From the NCBI GenBank assembly GCA_021404525.1, contig JAAWWE010000006.1, positions 167,899 through 231,898 of the forward strand: a stretch of 64,000 nt of DNA, read 5' to 3'. Shown here piece after piece: positions 21,032-30,703 of the stretch. Position 1 is the first letter of the stretch. Every line of letters begins with the position of its first letter. Below the pieces are notes generated by a model that worked only from the letters and a program-made list of their open reading frames with translations, did not search any database and was not told the DNA's origin. The translations under genes and the position numbers were made by a program. The stretch comes from Rhodobiaceae bacterium (GTDB taxonomy: Bacteria > Pseudomonadota > Alphaproteobacteria > Parvibaculales > Parvibaculaceae).

Positions 21032-21275
21032 GGTTGAGGTCTCCTTTATTTAAAGTGCAGCGCCAGCCCATGTGACCATCGTCAGGTGGCCAGGACGGAC
21101 GCCCAAAACCGGAATTTGCGGGGCTTTGTCCCCTCGTCCCCGCATTGCCGCGTTTGTGGCATTCCCTTCATAAATTGTCCAGTCCTTGGCACTTTGAAGG
21201 GACAGGATGACGCATGCGGCGATCTGTGCGAGATCAACCAATCAATGCCATGTCCGTTTGAGGAAAGCGTAAACG

Positions 21276-21743
21276 ATGCGAATTGCCCTATTTGAGCCCG
21301 ATATTCCGCAGAATACTGGGAATATTCTGCGTTTGGGCGCCTGCCTGGGCGTGCCTGTGGATATTATCGAGCCTTGCGGCTTTCCCCTCTCGGACAGAGG
21401 TCTGAAGCGCGCCGGATTGGATTATCTGACCATTGCAGCCATGCATCGGTTCGATTCGTGGGAGGTTTACCTGGAGAATCTGGCACCTAAAGCCCGCCTG
21501 GTCCTCATGACGACAGCCTCCGCAGAGCCTTATCAGGACTTTGAGTATGGAGAAGACGATATATTGCTCCTGGGCCGGGAAAGTGCGGGTGTGCCGCCCC
21601 ACGTCCATAACCGCGCAGATGCACGTCTTTTCATCCCGATGGCTGAGGGGGCCAGGTCACTCAATGTCTCTTCGGCCTGCGCCATGGTGACCGGCGAGGC
21701 CCTAAGGCAGCTCAGTGCCTTCCCACCGGTGAGCCCCTCATAA
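21276..21743 (+). CDS. trmL: tRNA (cytidine(34)-2'-O)-methyltransferase (SPOUT)
   Basis: MRIALFEPDIPQNTGNILRLGACLGVPVDIIEPCGFPLSDRGLKRAGLDY, LLGRESAGVPPHVH. Confidence 0.95.
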   Translation: MRIALFEPDIPQNTGNILRLGACLGVPVDIIEPCGFPLSDRGLKRAGLDYLTIAAMHRFDSWEVYLENLAPKARLVLMTTASAEPYQDFEYGEDDILLLGRESAGVPPHVHNRADARLFIPMAEGARSLNVSSACAMVTGEALRQLSAFPPVSPS

Positions 21744-21751
21744 CACCCTTA

Positions 21752-23077
21752 TCAAACCGCTTTGGAATGGCGGCCCGGGCCATTGCTCAGATAGGTATCA
21801 AAAGCTGCCGCAGCGACACGGACCAAGGGACGGCCTTCCTCTGTCACCACCAGACGATCTCCCTGAAGTTCGACCAGACCATCGTCCATGAGCGGTTCGA
21901 GACGCTCCAGCTCCTGTTTGTAGTGATCGCGCCCCCCGGCAAGGTCCGCGCGGAGCGAACACATAAGATCATTGATAATGTCGCGGCGCTCCCGATCCTC
22001 TTCACTCAAAGCCCGCCCCTTCACGATGGGTAGATGCCCTGCCTGGACAGATTGCTTGTAGGAGGTAAGGGACGGTTGGTTTTGCACATAGCCTTGCGGC
22101 AAGGAGCCAATAGAGGAGGCGCCTAGCCCAATCAGGGTCTCTGCATCATCGCTCGTATACCCCTGGAAATTCCGGTGCACGCCCTCACCCGCCAAGGGAT
22201 CCCCCGGCAGAGCGAAATGATCAAACCCAACGGCGACAAACCCAAGCTCGATCAACCGGGCGCGCGCCGCCTCGAACTGCGCGAAGCGCGCTTCCGCATC
22301 CGGTAATGCCGCCTCATCAATCATTTTCTGATGGGTCTTCATCCATGGCACATGGGCATAACCAAAGAGCGCCACCCGCTGCGGCTCCAGGGACACCGCC
22401 AGATCCACCTGATCAATCACACTCTCGACCGTCTGATGCGGCAGCCCATACATCAGATCCATATTAATCGCCGTAATCCCGGCTTCCTGAAGCCAGCCCA
22501 CCACCCGTGCCGTCATGTCATAGGGCTGTATACGATTGATCGCTTCTTGAACGCGGGCATCAAAATCCTGCACACCGATGCTCACCCGGCTAACCCCGGC
22601 TTGCGCCAGGGCTTGCACATAGTCCTCAGTTGCTGTGCGCGGATCGAGCTCCACCGCAAGCTCCACATCCTCGGTGAATTCGAAATGGGCATGCAAAACG
22701 TCCACCATGCGTGCCCAGTCCTCCGGCGCCAGCATGGTGGGGCTACCTCCGCCCCAATGCACATGGGCAACAGGAAATCGTCGCGGCAGCGCATCGGCGA
22801 CCAGCGCAATCTCCTTCAGGACATGATCCACGTAAGAAGCCACCGGATCATACCGCGCCACAATCTTGGTATTGCACCCGCAGAACCAGCACATGGCCGC
22901 GCAAAAAGGCACATGAATGTAAAGGGAGAGAGGTTTTATGGGATCAAGGTCCGAAAGCCAGTCTCGATAGACGCCTTCGCCAACACCGTCCGAAAAATGC
23001 GGTGCCGTGGGATAGCTCGTATAGCGCGGCACGGGGCGGTCATACTTAAGGGCAAGAGAAAGCGAAGAACGGGTCAT
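21752..23077 (-). CDS. hemN: Oxygen-independent coproporphyrinogen III oxidase; start likely 23077
   Basis: RYTSYPTAPHFSDGV, SLYIHVPFCAAMCWFCGCNTKI radical SAM CxxxCxxC, VHWGGGSPTML, INMDLMYGLPHQT. Confidence 0.96.
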   Translation of the reverse strand: MTRSSLSLALKYDRPVPRYTSYPTAPHFSDGVGEGVYRDWLSDLDPIKPLSLYIHVPFCAAMCWFCGCNTKIVARYDPVASYVDHVLKEIALVADALPRRFPVAHVHWGGGSPTMLAPEDWARMVDVLHAHFEFTEDVELAVELDPRTATEDYVQALAQAGVSRVSIGVQDFDARVQEAINRIQPYDMTARVVGWLQEAGITAINMDLMYGLPHQTVESVIDQVDLAVSLEPQRVALFGYAHVPWMKTHQKMIDEAALPDAEARFAQFEAARARLIELGFVAVGFDHFALPGDPLAGEGVHRNFQGYTSDDAETLIGLGASSIGSLPQGYVQNQPSLTSYKQSVQAGHLPIVKGRALSEEDRERRDIINDLMCSLRADLAGGRDHYKQELERLEPLMDDGLVELQGDRLVVTEEGRPLVRVAAAAFDTYLSNGPGRHSKAV

Positions 23078-23146
23078 GAGATACTTCAGTTTTGGGTCGC
23101 ACCGACATATTGTGCGCCAGCGTAAACCTCGTCCGCCCAACCTGCC

Positions 23147-23160
23147 TTGACCCAAATCAT
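23147..23160. promoter_or_regulatory. Candidate FNR/FixK-type box TTGAC-CCAA-ATCAT
   Basis: 4/5 match in each half to TTGAT-N4-ATCAA, lying between divergent hemN and hemF. Confidence 0.5.
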
Positions 23161-23198
23161 GGGGCCAAATCATCAGACGGGCGCACCAAAACCACAGA

Positions 23199-24077
23199 GT
23201 GAACATGGATATCGACGCCGCAAAGACCAAAGCCGAAACCTGGTTCCAATCGCTTCGCGATGACATCTGCGCGTCCTATGAGCAGCTCGAAAACGAACTA
23301 ACAGGCACATTGTCAGACCAGCCCGCCGGTCGCTTTGAACGCACACCATGGAACCGGGGCGACGCAAATGAAGACAAGGGCGGCGGTGTCATGTCCGTCA
23401 TGAAAGGCCGCGTCTTCGAAAAAGTGGGCGTCCACACCTCTTCAGTGTTTGGCGAATTCTCAGAAGAGTTTCGCGCACAAATTCCAGGGGCCGACGAAGA
23501 CCCCCGCTTCTGGGCGAGCGGCATCTCCCTCATCGCCCATCCACAGAATCCAAACGTGCCAGCTGTGCATATGAACACACGCATGATCGTCACCACGAAA
23601 TGGTGGTTCGGCGGGGGCGCCGACTTAACGCCCGTGCTCGACCGCAACCGCACCCAGGAACACAAAGACACAATTGATTTTCACGCCGCCATGAAAACGC
23701 CCTGCGACGCACATGGGGATGACTTCTACGCGCGCTTTAAAAAATGGTGTGATGAATATTTCTACCTGCCCCACCGCAACGAGCCGCGCGGCATTGGCGG
23801 CATCTTTTTTGACCGTCACAATACCGGCGACTGGGACAAGGACTTTGCCTTTACGCAAGATGTTGGGCGCGCCTTCCGCGACATTTACCCAACCCTTGTG
23901 CGCCGTCACTTGAATGAGCCCTGGACCGAAGCGGATCGTGAAGAACAACTCATCCGCCGCGGTCGCTATGTGGAATTCAATCTGCTCTACGACCGGGGCA
24001 CAACCTTTGGCCTCAAGACCGGCGGCAATGTGGACTCAATCCTCTCGTCCATGCCCCCCGAAGTGAAATGGCCGTGA
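23199..24077 (+). CDS. hemF: Oxygen-dependent coproporphyrinogen oxidase (GTG 23199 or ATG 23205)
   Basis: [82 protein letters not shown]. Confidence 0.97.
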   Translation: MNMDIDAAKTKAETWFQSLRDDICASYEQLENELTGTLSDQPAGRFERTPWNRGDANEDKGGGVMSVMKGRVFEKVGVHTSSVFGEFSEEFRAQIPGADEDPRFWASGISLIAHPQNPNVPAVHMNTRMIVTTKWWFGGGADLTPVLDRNRTQEHKDTIDFHAAMKTPCDAHGDDFYARFKKWCDEYFYLPHRNEPRGIGGIFFDRHNTGDWDKDFAFTQDVGRAFRDIYPTLVRRHLNEPWTEADREEQLIRRGRYVEFNLLYDRGTTFGLKTGGNVDSILSSMPPEVKWP

Positions 24078-24149
24078 GATAATACTCCATACGCACGGAC
24101 AGTCAGAATTCGCTTTTGGTAAACTTGTTTACATGCGGCGTAATAGCGC

Positions 24150-24851
24150 TCATTTGCAAGCTTCCTTACTTTCTTCAAAATATCGGATGGTGTCGCGGGC
24201 AATATCAGCCATGAACAGAAACTGCTTAGGATCCATCATATAAACGCCGTGCAAAACACGAACGTCTTCACCAAGAGAGAAACGGGTGTTGCATTGTGCG
24301 CTGTATCCTGAAGAGCTAACGGCGTCGAATTTCATGCAACTATACACCATCGGCAAGTTGCTTAGTGGCGTGAAAATCTCTTCATGGACGTGATACCCGC
24401 TAGCCCGCGGCCCGAATGCTCTCTCAAAAAACTCATCTTCGGTTGGCGAGTTGATGATACTGGAAAACGTCATTGCATCTATTCGCCCGAGCGACAGTGC
24501 TTCGGCGGAGTACACAGCTCGACGGCCATACTCGCTCCTCGGAACTTGAATCTGATTCACGACTTTTAGTTCACCCCACCGGTCTCGGTCGCCAAAAAAT
24601 GGATAGGACACGATGGTCGGGCGGTTGCCTTCTCGCTCGGTTACCTTGGCAGCACTTAGAACGATTTCCCTGAACCGCCCATCGTCAAAGCGGATTGATG
24701 ATCTGATTCGGTCAGCATCAACATAGAGACTGATGTCACCAATGTCATAGCAACCAGATGGAAGTGGCTCCTCGCATGAAGTCAGCGACAGACAAATAGA
24801 CACCAGTGCAAATGCCGTCGCTTTTTTTCCGATGATCGCACGAACCTTCAT
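24150..24851 (-). CDS. Hypothetical lipoprotein
   Basis: Internal Met at 24851 gives MKVRAIIGKKATAFALVSICLSLTSCEEP with lipobox LTSC. Confidence 0.6.
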   Translation of the reverse strand: MKVRAIIGKKATAFALVSICLSLTSCEEPLPSGCYDIGDISLYVDADRIRSSIRFDDGRFREIVLSAAKVTEREGNRPTIVSYPFFGDRDRWGELKVVNQIQVPRSEYGRRAVYSAEALSLGRIDAMTFSSIINSPTEDEFFERAFGPRASGYHVHEEIFTPLSNLPMVYSCMKFDAVSSSGYSAQCNTRFSLGEDVRVLHGVYMMDPKQFLFMADIARDTIRYFEESKEACK

Positions 24852-24966
24852 GCCCTTACCCTCATCATTGGGAGATTCTTCAGCAAGCTCAGACACCTTA
24901 AACAGACTTTTACCGAGCATAACCGACAGCAGTCGATGTTGGAGAATCAAGGCCAATTGGCAATTG

Positions 24967-25722
24967 CTAAAAATGCGCGGCGTAGCCACCGTCGACAAGA
25001 AGCACGTGGCCTGTGACATAAGAGGCAGCGTCTGACGCGAGGAACACCGCGGCGCCGCCAATCTCGTCAGGTTTGGCCCAGCGGCCCAGACTCGTGCGTT
25101 GTTGCAGCCAATCATCAATCGACGGGTCAGACGTCAGCTCTTCATTGCGTTCCGTTGCAAAGAAACCAGGCGCAATGGCATTGACGGTGATCTGTCGCTC
25201 GCCGAGCTCCGCCGCCAATGCCCGCGTCAAAGACTCGAGTCCACCTTTAGCAATCGTGTAGGGCGTGTCGCCCTTGTTGGATAGCGGTCCGGCAATCGAC
25301 GTGATGTTGATAATGCGGCCACCTGCACCCATGAGCGCTGCCGCACGACGTGACAGATCAAACGGCGCGACAAGGTTCACGTTCAGCATGGTGCGCACAT
25401 CATCAAGCGAATGCTCCTCGAGCGCCCGACGATCGCGGAGCCCCACATTGTTCACGAGAATATCGAGGCCGTCCTCGCGAAGCACATCAAACGCTGTCGC
25501 GACAGCCACTTCGTCTGCGACGTCAAAAGCGAGAGCACGCACATCCCCCGCAGAGGTCAAGGTCGCTGCTGCCGCCTCTGCCCGTGCCGCATCCCGCCCA
25601 TTGAGCAGAACCTGCGCCCCCGCCTCTGCCAATGCCTTTGCGATTTCAAACCCAAGACCCTGCGTCGCCCCGGTAACCAGTGCTCGCTTGCCTGAAAGAG
25701 AAAAAACAGAATTCTCAACCAC
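24967..25722 (-). CDS. SDR family oxidoreductase (gluconate 5-dehydrogenase-like)
   Basis: KRALVTGATQGLGFEIAKALAEAGAQV, LVNNVGLRDR, PYTIAKGGLESLTRALAAELG. Confidence 0.9.
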   Translation of the reverse strand: MVENSVFSLSGKRALVTGATQGLGFEIAKALAEAGAQVLLNGRDAARAEAAAATLTSAGDVRALAFDVADEVAVATAFDVLREDGLDILVNNVGLRDRRALEEHSLDDVRTMLNVNLVAPFDLSRRAAALMGAGGRIINITSIAGPLSNKGDTPYTIAKGGLESLTRALAAELGERQITVNAIAPGFFATERNEELTSDPSIDDWLQQRTSLGRWAKPDEIGGAAVFLASDAASYVTGHVLLVDGGYAAHF

Positions 25723-25725
25723 GGT

Positions 25726-26982
25726 TCAATACACCGTCGCCTGCACGACAGCCTTCAACCGTTCGATGATGGAGAACTCATCCTCAATGAAGCCTGCGTC
25801 GACCCACCATTCTTCGACTTCTTTGTAGACCCGGCTCATCTCCGGGCCTTCCGGAACGCCTGCAGCCTTCATCATAGAACCATTGAGCGCGAGCTTTGGT
25901 CGTTCCCAACTGTCCGCAATCGCAAGCAATGCCCGCCACTGCATGGCATTGGCGCCCTTCTTGTCCATCGCCCAGCCAAGCATGACCCGGTCTTTGAAAC
26001 ACTGCACACCCATAAGGTAGAGCGCTTTGTGCACTTCCCGCACCGAGAGATAGCAGACGATTTTGGTCTGATCGGTCTGCATGTCTTTGATGCGATCCCG
26101 GTCTTTGTTCGAAAGTTTCAACCGAGCGGCAAGCGCATCCACGCCTGCCGCGTCGAGCTCCACCGCACTTGAAAGCCGCAGAACAGGGTCGGACGTAAAA
26201 AGCTGGTTGGCTTCGATATCCACCACCGCTTCCAGCCTGTCGAGACGTGTCGCTTCCGGCAGAACCAGCGGCAGGATTGCCGTCGCCGCCATCTGGCGCA
26301 GCGCATCCCCTGCTTCGTCTGCGCCAAGCAGCTTCAGAAGCTCCGCCTGCACGCGCTCTGCCGAGAGCTGGCTCAATCCTTCTGCTTCTTCGGCGCAAGC
26401 CTTGAGACCTGCTGCATCTGGTTCACCTGACCCATAGTGCGCATGAAAGCGGAAGAACCGCAGGATCCGCAGATAGTCTTCGCGGATACGATCATGAGGA
26501 TCGCCTATGAACCGCACCACCCGCGCATCCAGATCAGCGCGTCCCCTCAAAGGGTCATGCACTGTTCCATCCATATCTGCATAGAGCGCATTCATGGTGA
26601 AGTCGCGCCGCTTCGCATCTTCCACCCAGTCTTGTGTGAAGGCAACATCTGCCCGCCGACCATCAGTCGCCACATCGACGCGAAGCGTTGTCACTTCAAA
26701 ATGTTTGCCGTCGAGCACCGCCGTTACTGTGCCGTGATCAAAACCCGTGGGAACAACTTTCACGCCCGCCGCTTCCAGAAGCTGCGTGGCCTCAGCCGGC
26801 GCATGAACAGTCGCGATATCGACATCGCTTACAGGTTCCATTAACAGCGCATTGCGTACGCAGCCGCCAACAAACCGTGCTTGCGCCTCTTTGCCGCCAA
26901 GCGCTTCCATCACCTTTTGCGTGGTCTCGTTCTTCAGCCAGTCATGGACAGCGAGTTCGCCTCGCTTTTGTTCACTCATCAC
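25726..26982 (-). CDS. CCA tRNA nucleotidyltransferase / poly(A) polymerase family
   Basis: ARFVGGCVRNALLMEPVSDVDIATVHAP, RRADVAFTQDWVEDAKRRDFTMNALYAD, RIREDYLRILRFFRFHAHYG. Confidence 0.95.
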   Translation of the reverse strand: MMSEQKRGELAVHDWLKNETTQKVMEALGGKEAQARFVGGCVRNALLMEPVSDVDIATVHAPAEATQLLEAAGVKVVPTGFDHGTVTAVLDGKHFEVTTLRVDVATDGRRADVAFTQDWVEDAKRRDFTMNALYADMDGTVHDPLRGRADLDARVVRFIGDPHDRIREDYLRILRFFRFHAHYGSGEPDAAGLKACAEEAEGLSQLSAERVQAELLKLLGADEAGDALRQMAATAILPLVLPEATRLDRLEAVVDIEANQLFTSDPVLRLSSAVELDAAGVDALAARLKLSNKDRDRIKDMQTDQTKIVCYLSVREVHKALYLMGVQCFKDRVMLGWAMDKKGANAMQWRALLAIADSWERPKLALNGSMMKAAGVPEGPEMSRVYKEVEEWWVDAGFIEDEFSIIERLKAVVQATVY

Positions 26983-27008
26983 CTGCTCCCAAATCCTGTC
27001 TCAGTCGC

Positions 27009-27275
27009 TCACTCGACCGTGCCGGATTGAATTTCACCGTCAATCAATCGCGCAGGCTCATAGTCCGTGCCTGCAGTATTCGCCGTGTAAATACCAGCGA
27101 CAAGCATGCTTCCAACGCCGAGCGCCAGCCCCGCGACAATGAGCCACCCAAATGGTGCTTCACTCCATTTGAGATCGGGTCGGTCTTCCGCCTTGCGAGA
27201 GATCAGAATAAAAATCCAGTAGGTCGCAAAAGGCAGAAGGAAGAAAAGAAAGTTGATCAGAAAGCGTGCCATCAA
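27009..27275 (-). CDS. Small membrane protein, DUF6111-like
   Basis: Two hydrophobic segments; position between CCA transferase and NUDIX gene; stop overlaps NUDIX frame. Confidence 0.7.
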   Translation of the reverse strand: MMARFLINFLFFLLPFATYWIFILISRKAEDRPDLKWSEAPFGWLIVAGLALGVGSMLVAGIYTANTAGTDYEPARLIDGEIQSGTVE

Positions 27276-27919
27276 GCATTGGTCCCATCTTGTAACCGAT
27301 CATGGAGGTTGCGGATCATACCGGCTGTTGCGCCCCATATATAGTGACCCTGATAGGGCATTGCATAATATGCGCGTCGCTTTCCACGCCAGAAAACACT
27401 ATGGCGTTCATGGTTATCGACATTCATGAGGAACCCCAACGGCACTTCGAATATTTCGGCAACCTCGCCGGGTTCTGCCGTCAAGGAAAAGCCGGGGCGC
27501 ACAAAGGAGATCACCGGCAGGATACGAAACCCGGTACCGGTCTCGTAGGGGTTGAGAAAACCCGCAACATCCACAAAGGACCGATCAAGCCCCACTTCTT
27601 CTTCTGCTTCGCGAAGCGCGCCTTCAACCGGCGTCTCATCCGGTTCAACTTTGCCGCCGGGAAAAGCCACCTGGCCAGAATGAGAATTGAGATGGTCGGC
27701 GCGACGCGTAAGCAAAACCGTTGGGCCTGTGTCATGTTCAATAATCGGGACAAGCACCGCCGCAAGCCGAAGGTCGGGCCGGTCCTTTGGATCAACCCAG
27801 TCGTTGGGGTTCAAGTCTTTGTCGCCGCGCACACCGGCACCCGTCGGTTCCAGAATGCGATCCAGCGACGGGGTTTCCAGATCAATGCTGGCAAGAATGC
27901 GTGCTTTGTAGTCTTCCAT
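27272..27919 (-). CDS. NUDIX hydrolase, CoA pyrophosphatase-like
   Basis: SGQVAFPGGKVEPDETPVEGALREAEEEVGLD Nudix box with upstream UPF0035-like motif. Confidence 0.92.
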   Translation of the reverse strand: MEDYKARILASIDLETPSLDRILEPTGAGVRGDKDLNPNDWVDPKDRPDLRLAAVLVPIIEHDTGPTVLLTRRADHLNSHSGQVAFPGGKVEPDETPVEGALREAEEEVGLDRSFVDVAGFLNPYETGTGFRILPVISFVRPGFSLTAEPGEVAEIFEVPLGFLMNVDNHERHSVFWRGKRRAYYAMPYQGHYIWGATAGMIRNLHDRLQDGTNA

Positions 27920-27924
27920 GACGG

Positions 27925-28560
27925 TCAGGTCACCAGCTCGCCGGCTGGCATGAACTTGTAGAAGTCACCGGAACTCCAGACACCAAACCAGCGTGCGCCG
28001 TCTATCTCTTCTTCGACACCAAGCTCCACAAGATCATAAAAGACCGCGCGGTTGATGAGCGCTTCTAGCCGCGCTCGAACCAGCACGTAAGGAGCAGGCT
28101 CCCCGGTCGTCTTATCCACTTCAAACCGCATCGGGTGCCCTTCATCCACCGTCACCCTGTCGCCAACACTCGTTTCAAACGAAAGCACCTGAGATTGACC
28201 TTCTCCCTCGACCGACATCGCAACCGCCAAAAACGGCACGTCATCAACCGTGATCCCGATCTTCTCGACCGGAGTGACAAGGAAATAATCATCCTCATCT
28301 TTTCGCAAAACCGTCGAAAAGAGCCGGACCAACCGTTCACGACCGATGGGGGACCCCAAATAGTGCCAGGTCCCGTCCCGCTTGATCCGCATATCGAGAT
28401 CGCCGCAAAATTCAGGGTTCCAGAGATGCACCGGCGGCAGGCCCCGCGCCTTCTCCCCGGCAGCCTGGGCTGCACCTAATCCTTTGAGAACTTCGGTCGG
28501 TGCCCGCGCCGACACGCCCGCAGAGCCTTTATTTTCCACTTTTTCGCTCTCAGACATCAA
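27925..28560 (-). CDS. DUF1285 domain-containing protein
   Basis: [72 protein letters not shown]. Confidence 0.88.
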   Translation of the reverse strand: MMSESEKVENKGSAGVSARAPTEVLKGLGAAQAAGEKARGLPPVHLWNPEFCGDLDMRIKRDGTWHYLGSPIGRERLVRLFSTVLRKDEDDYFLVTPVEKIGITVDDVPFLAVAMSVEGEGQSQVLSFETSVGDRVTVDEGHPMRFEVDKTTGEPAPYVLVRARLEALINRAVFYDLVELGVEEEIDGARWFGVWSSGDFYKFMPAGELVT

Positions 28561-28772
28561 AAAACCTGCTTTCTCACAACCTTGTCATGTCCCCGAAAGT
28601 ATCCTCAAGCCCCAAAGCAGGGCCATAATGGCCGCAGACTGGGCCAAAATGACCGAATGGCGGTCACAAAGGGGACATGAGTCCCGTTACACTGGCCAAA
28701 CGAAGACAAAAAGCCACCGATTCCCCCGTGCCGGGCCTTATTCCCGTCTCACGCAACCATATATGTAGGGCA

Positions 28773-29771
28773 ATGCAGACAGTCAGTGAAGAAGGCGGCA
28801 ACGTCGTCAAAGAAATAGAAGCCGCAGGCGAGAAGATTGCCCAGGCGAAGTCCGCCATTGGCGAGATCATCTATGGGCAGGAACCGGTGGTGGACCAAAC
28901 GCTTATCACCGTGCTGGCGGGTGGCCACGCACTGCTTGTCGGTGTGCCTGGACTCGCCAAGACCCTGTTGGTTCACACCATGGGCACGGTTCTGGGGCTG
29001 GATGACAAACGCGTTCAATTCACGCCGGACCTCATGCCCGCCGACATCGTCGGATCTGAGGTTCTGGAGGAAAGCGACACGGGCAAACGGAGTTTCCGGT
29101 TCATCCCCGGCCCGGTCTTCTGCCAGCTCTTGATGGCAGACGAAATCAACCGGGCGAGCCCGCGAACCCAATCAGCGCTTCTGCAGGCGATGCAGGAACA
29201 TCACGTGACCGTCGCAGGCCAGCGTCACGAACTGCCGCGCCCATTCCATGTGCTGGCAACCCAAAATCCGTTGGAACAGGAAGGCACCTATCCTCTGCCC
29301 GAGGCTCAGCTCGACCGGTTCCTCATGGAGATTGATGTCCACTACCCGGACCTGGACGCAGAGCGCCGTATGCTGCTCGCAACCACAGGGTCCGATGACG
29401 CAACCGCCAAGCAGGTTCTGACTGCTGACGAGCTGCAGGCCATCCAGCGTCTTGTAAGACGCATTCCCGTCGGCGATCAGGTCGTTGATGCCATCCTGGA
29501 GCTTGTGAGAAGTGCGCGACCTCACGAAGGCGATGTGACGGAGGTCGCAGAACATGTCGCCTGGGGCCCTGGGCCTCGCGCAAGCCAGGCGCTCATGCTC
29601 GCCGTTCGGGTTCGCGCCATGATGGATGGCCGCTTCGCCCCCTCCATTGATGACGTGGTGGCTCTGGCAGAACCTGTGCTGCGCCATCGCATGGCGCTCA
29701 CTTTTGCCGCCCGCGCAGAAGGCGTCACGGTTGCTGGAGTGATTGACCGCCTGACGAAACGGCTTGGATAA
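28773..29771 (+). CDS. MoxR family AAA+ ATPase
   Basis: IIYGQEPVVDQTLITVLAGGHALLVGVPGLAKTLLV, LMADEINRASPRTQSALLQAMQEH, LATQNPLEQEGTYPLPEAQLDRFL. Confidence 0.96.
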   Translation: MQTVSEEGGNVVKEIEAAGEKIAQAKSAIGEIIYGQEPVVDQTLITVLAGGHALLVGVPGLAKTLLVHTMGTVLGLDDKRVQFTPDLMPADIVGSEVLEESDTGKRSFRFIPGPVFCQLLMADEINRASPRTQSALLQAMQEHHVTVAGQRHELPRPFHVLATQNPLEQEGTYPLPEAQLDRFLMEIDVHYPDLDAERRMLLATTGSDDATAKQVLTADELQAIQRLVRRIPVGDQVVDAILELVRSARPHEGDVTEVAEHVAWGPGPRASQALMLAVRVRAMMDGRFAPSIDDVVALAEPVLRHRMALTFAARAEGVTVAGVIDRLTKRLG

Positions 29772-29779
29772 CACGCCTG

Positions 29780-30703
29780 ATGGCCAAACTGTCGACCAGC
29801 CCCAGTGGCACGACCACTTTTGCCGAAGCCCAATCTCTGAGCGCGTCCCTACCGCCATTGATGGCTGAAGCAGAGCGCGTGGCGAACACGGTAGAACAAG
29901 GCATCCATGGACGACGGCGGACAGGGCCGGGCGAAAGCTTTTGGCAATACAGACGCTATGACACCGGTGACACCGCCACTGCAATCGACTGGCGCCAATC
30001 CGCTCGGTCGCAAAACCTCTTCGTTCGGGAGAACGAGTGGGACGCTTCTCAAAGCGTGTGGCTCTGGTGCGACCAATCAGCCTCAATGGTCTTTAGGTCA
30101 GACTTCGCCCCCTGCCTGAAGCGAGACCGCGCCCTTGTTCTGGGGTTAGCCTTGGCCAACCTACTCACCCGCGCTGGCGAACGGGTAGCAGCTCTCGGCC
30201 AGGACGGCATGCCCAGCAGTGGCCGCACGGGGCTGAACCGATTGAGCAATCATTGGCTGCAGAGTGGCGCTGAGACCGAAGAGAAATCTGGCTTGCCACC
30301 GCTTCAGGAACTGCCCCGATATGCGACCATGGTGCTGATCGGAGATTTTTTGGACCCGACAGAGGCACTATCACAACGGGTCCGACAGCTGGCCGCCTCC
30401 GGAGTGACAGGCCATCTTGTGCAAGTGCTGGACCCCGCCGAAACCAACCTTCCCTTTGATGGACGCACCGAGTTCGAGGGCGTCGAGGAAGACCTCAAAC
30501 TCCTCGTCAGCCGCGCTGAATCCATTCGCTCAGCTTATCAGGATCGTCTTGCCAGTCATCAGGCAGCTTTGTTGGATATGGCCAGATCAATACACTGGTC
30601 TTTTGCAACACACCGAACGGACCACTCCGCGACCAGCGCCCTCCTCTCACTGTACGGCGTCATTTCAGGCACACCTGATGCAATCCAGATGGCGAGGTCC
30701 TGA
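29780..30703 (+). CDS. DUF58 domain-containing protein
   Basis: GIHGRRRTGPGESFWQYRRYDTGDTATAIDWRQSARSQNLFVRENEWDASQSVWLWCDQSASM. Confidence 0.94.
   Translation: MAKLSTSPSGTTTFAEAQSLSASLPPLMAEAERVANTVEQGIHGRRRTGPGESFWQYRRYDTGDTATAIDWRQSARSQNLFVRENEWDASQSVWLWCDQSASMVFRSDFAPCLKRDRALVLGLALANLLTRAGERVAALGQDGMPSSGRTGLNRLSNHWLQSGAETEEKSGLPPLQELPRYATMVLIGDFLDPTEALSQRVRQLAASGVTGHLVQVLDPAETNLPFDGRTEFEGVEEDLKLLVSRAESIRSAYQDRLASHQAALLDMARSIHWSFATHRTDHSATSALLSLYGVISGTPDAIQMARS

Noticed and set aside
22331-23125. 264-aa plus-strand ORF
   Set aside because: Antisense to hemN; His/Arg-rich shadow translation.
26081-26437. Ser/Ala-rich plus-strand ORF
   Set aside because: Antisense to the CCA transferase gene; low-complexity shadow frame.
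29172-30086. 304-aa minus-strand ORF
   Set aside because: Antisense to moxR and DUF58 genes, both with clear motifs.
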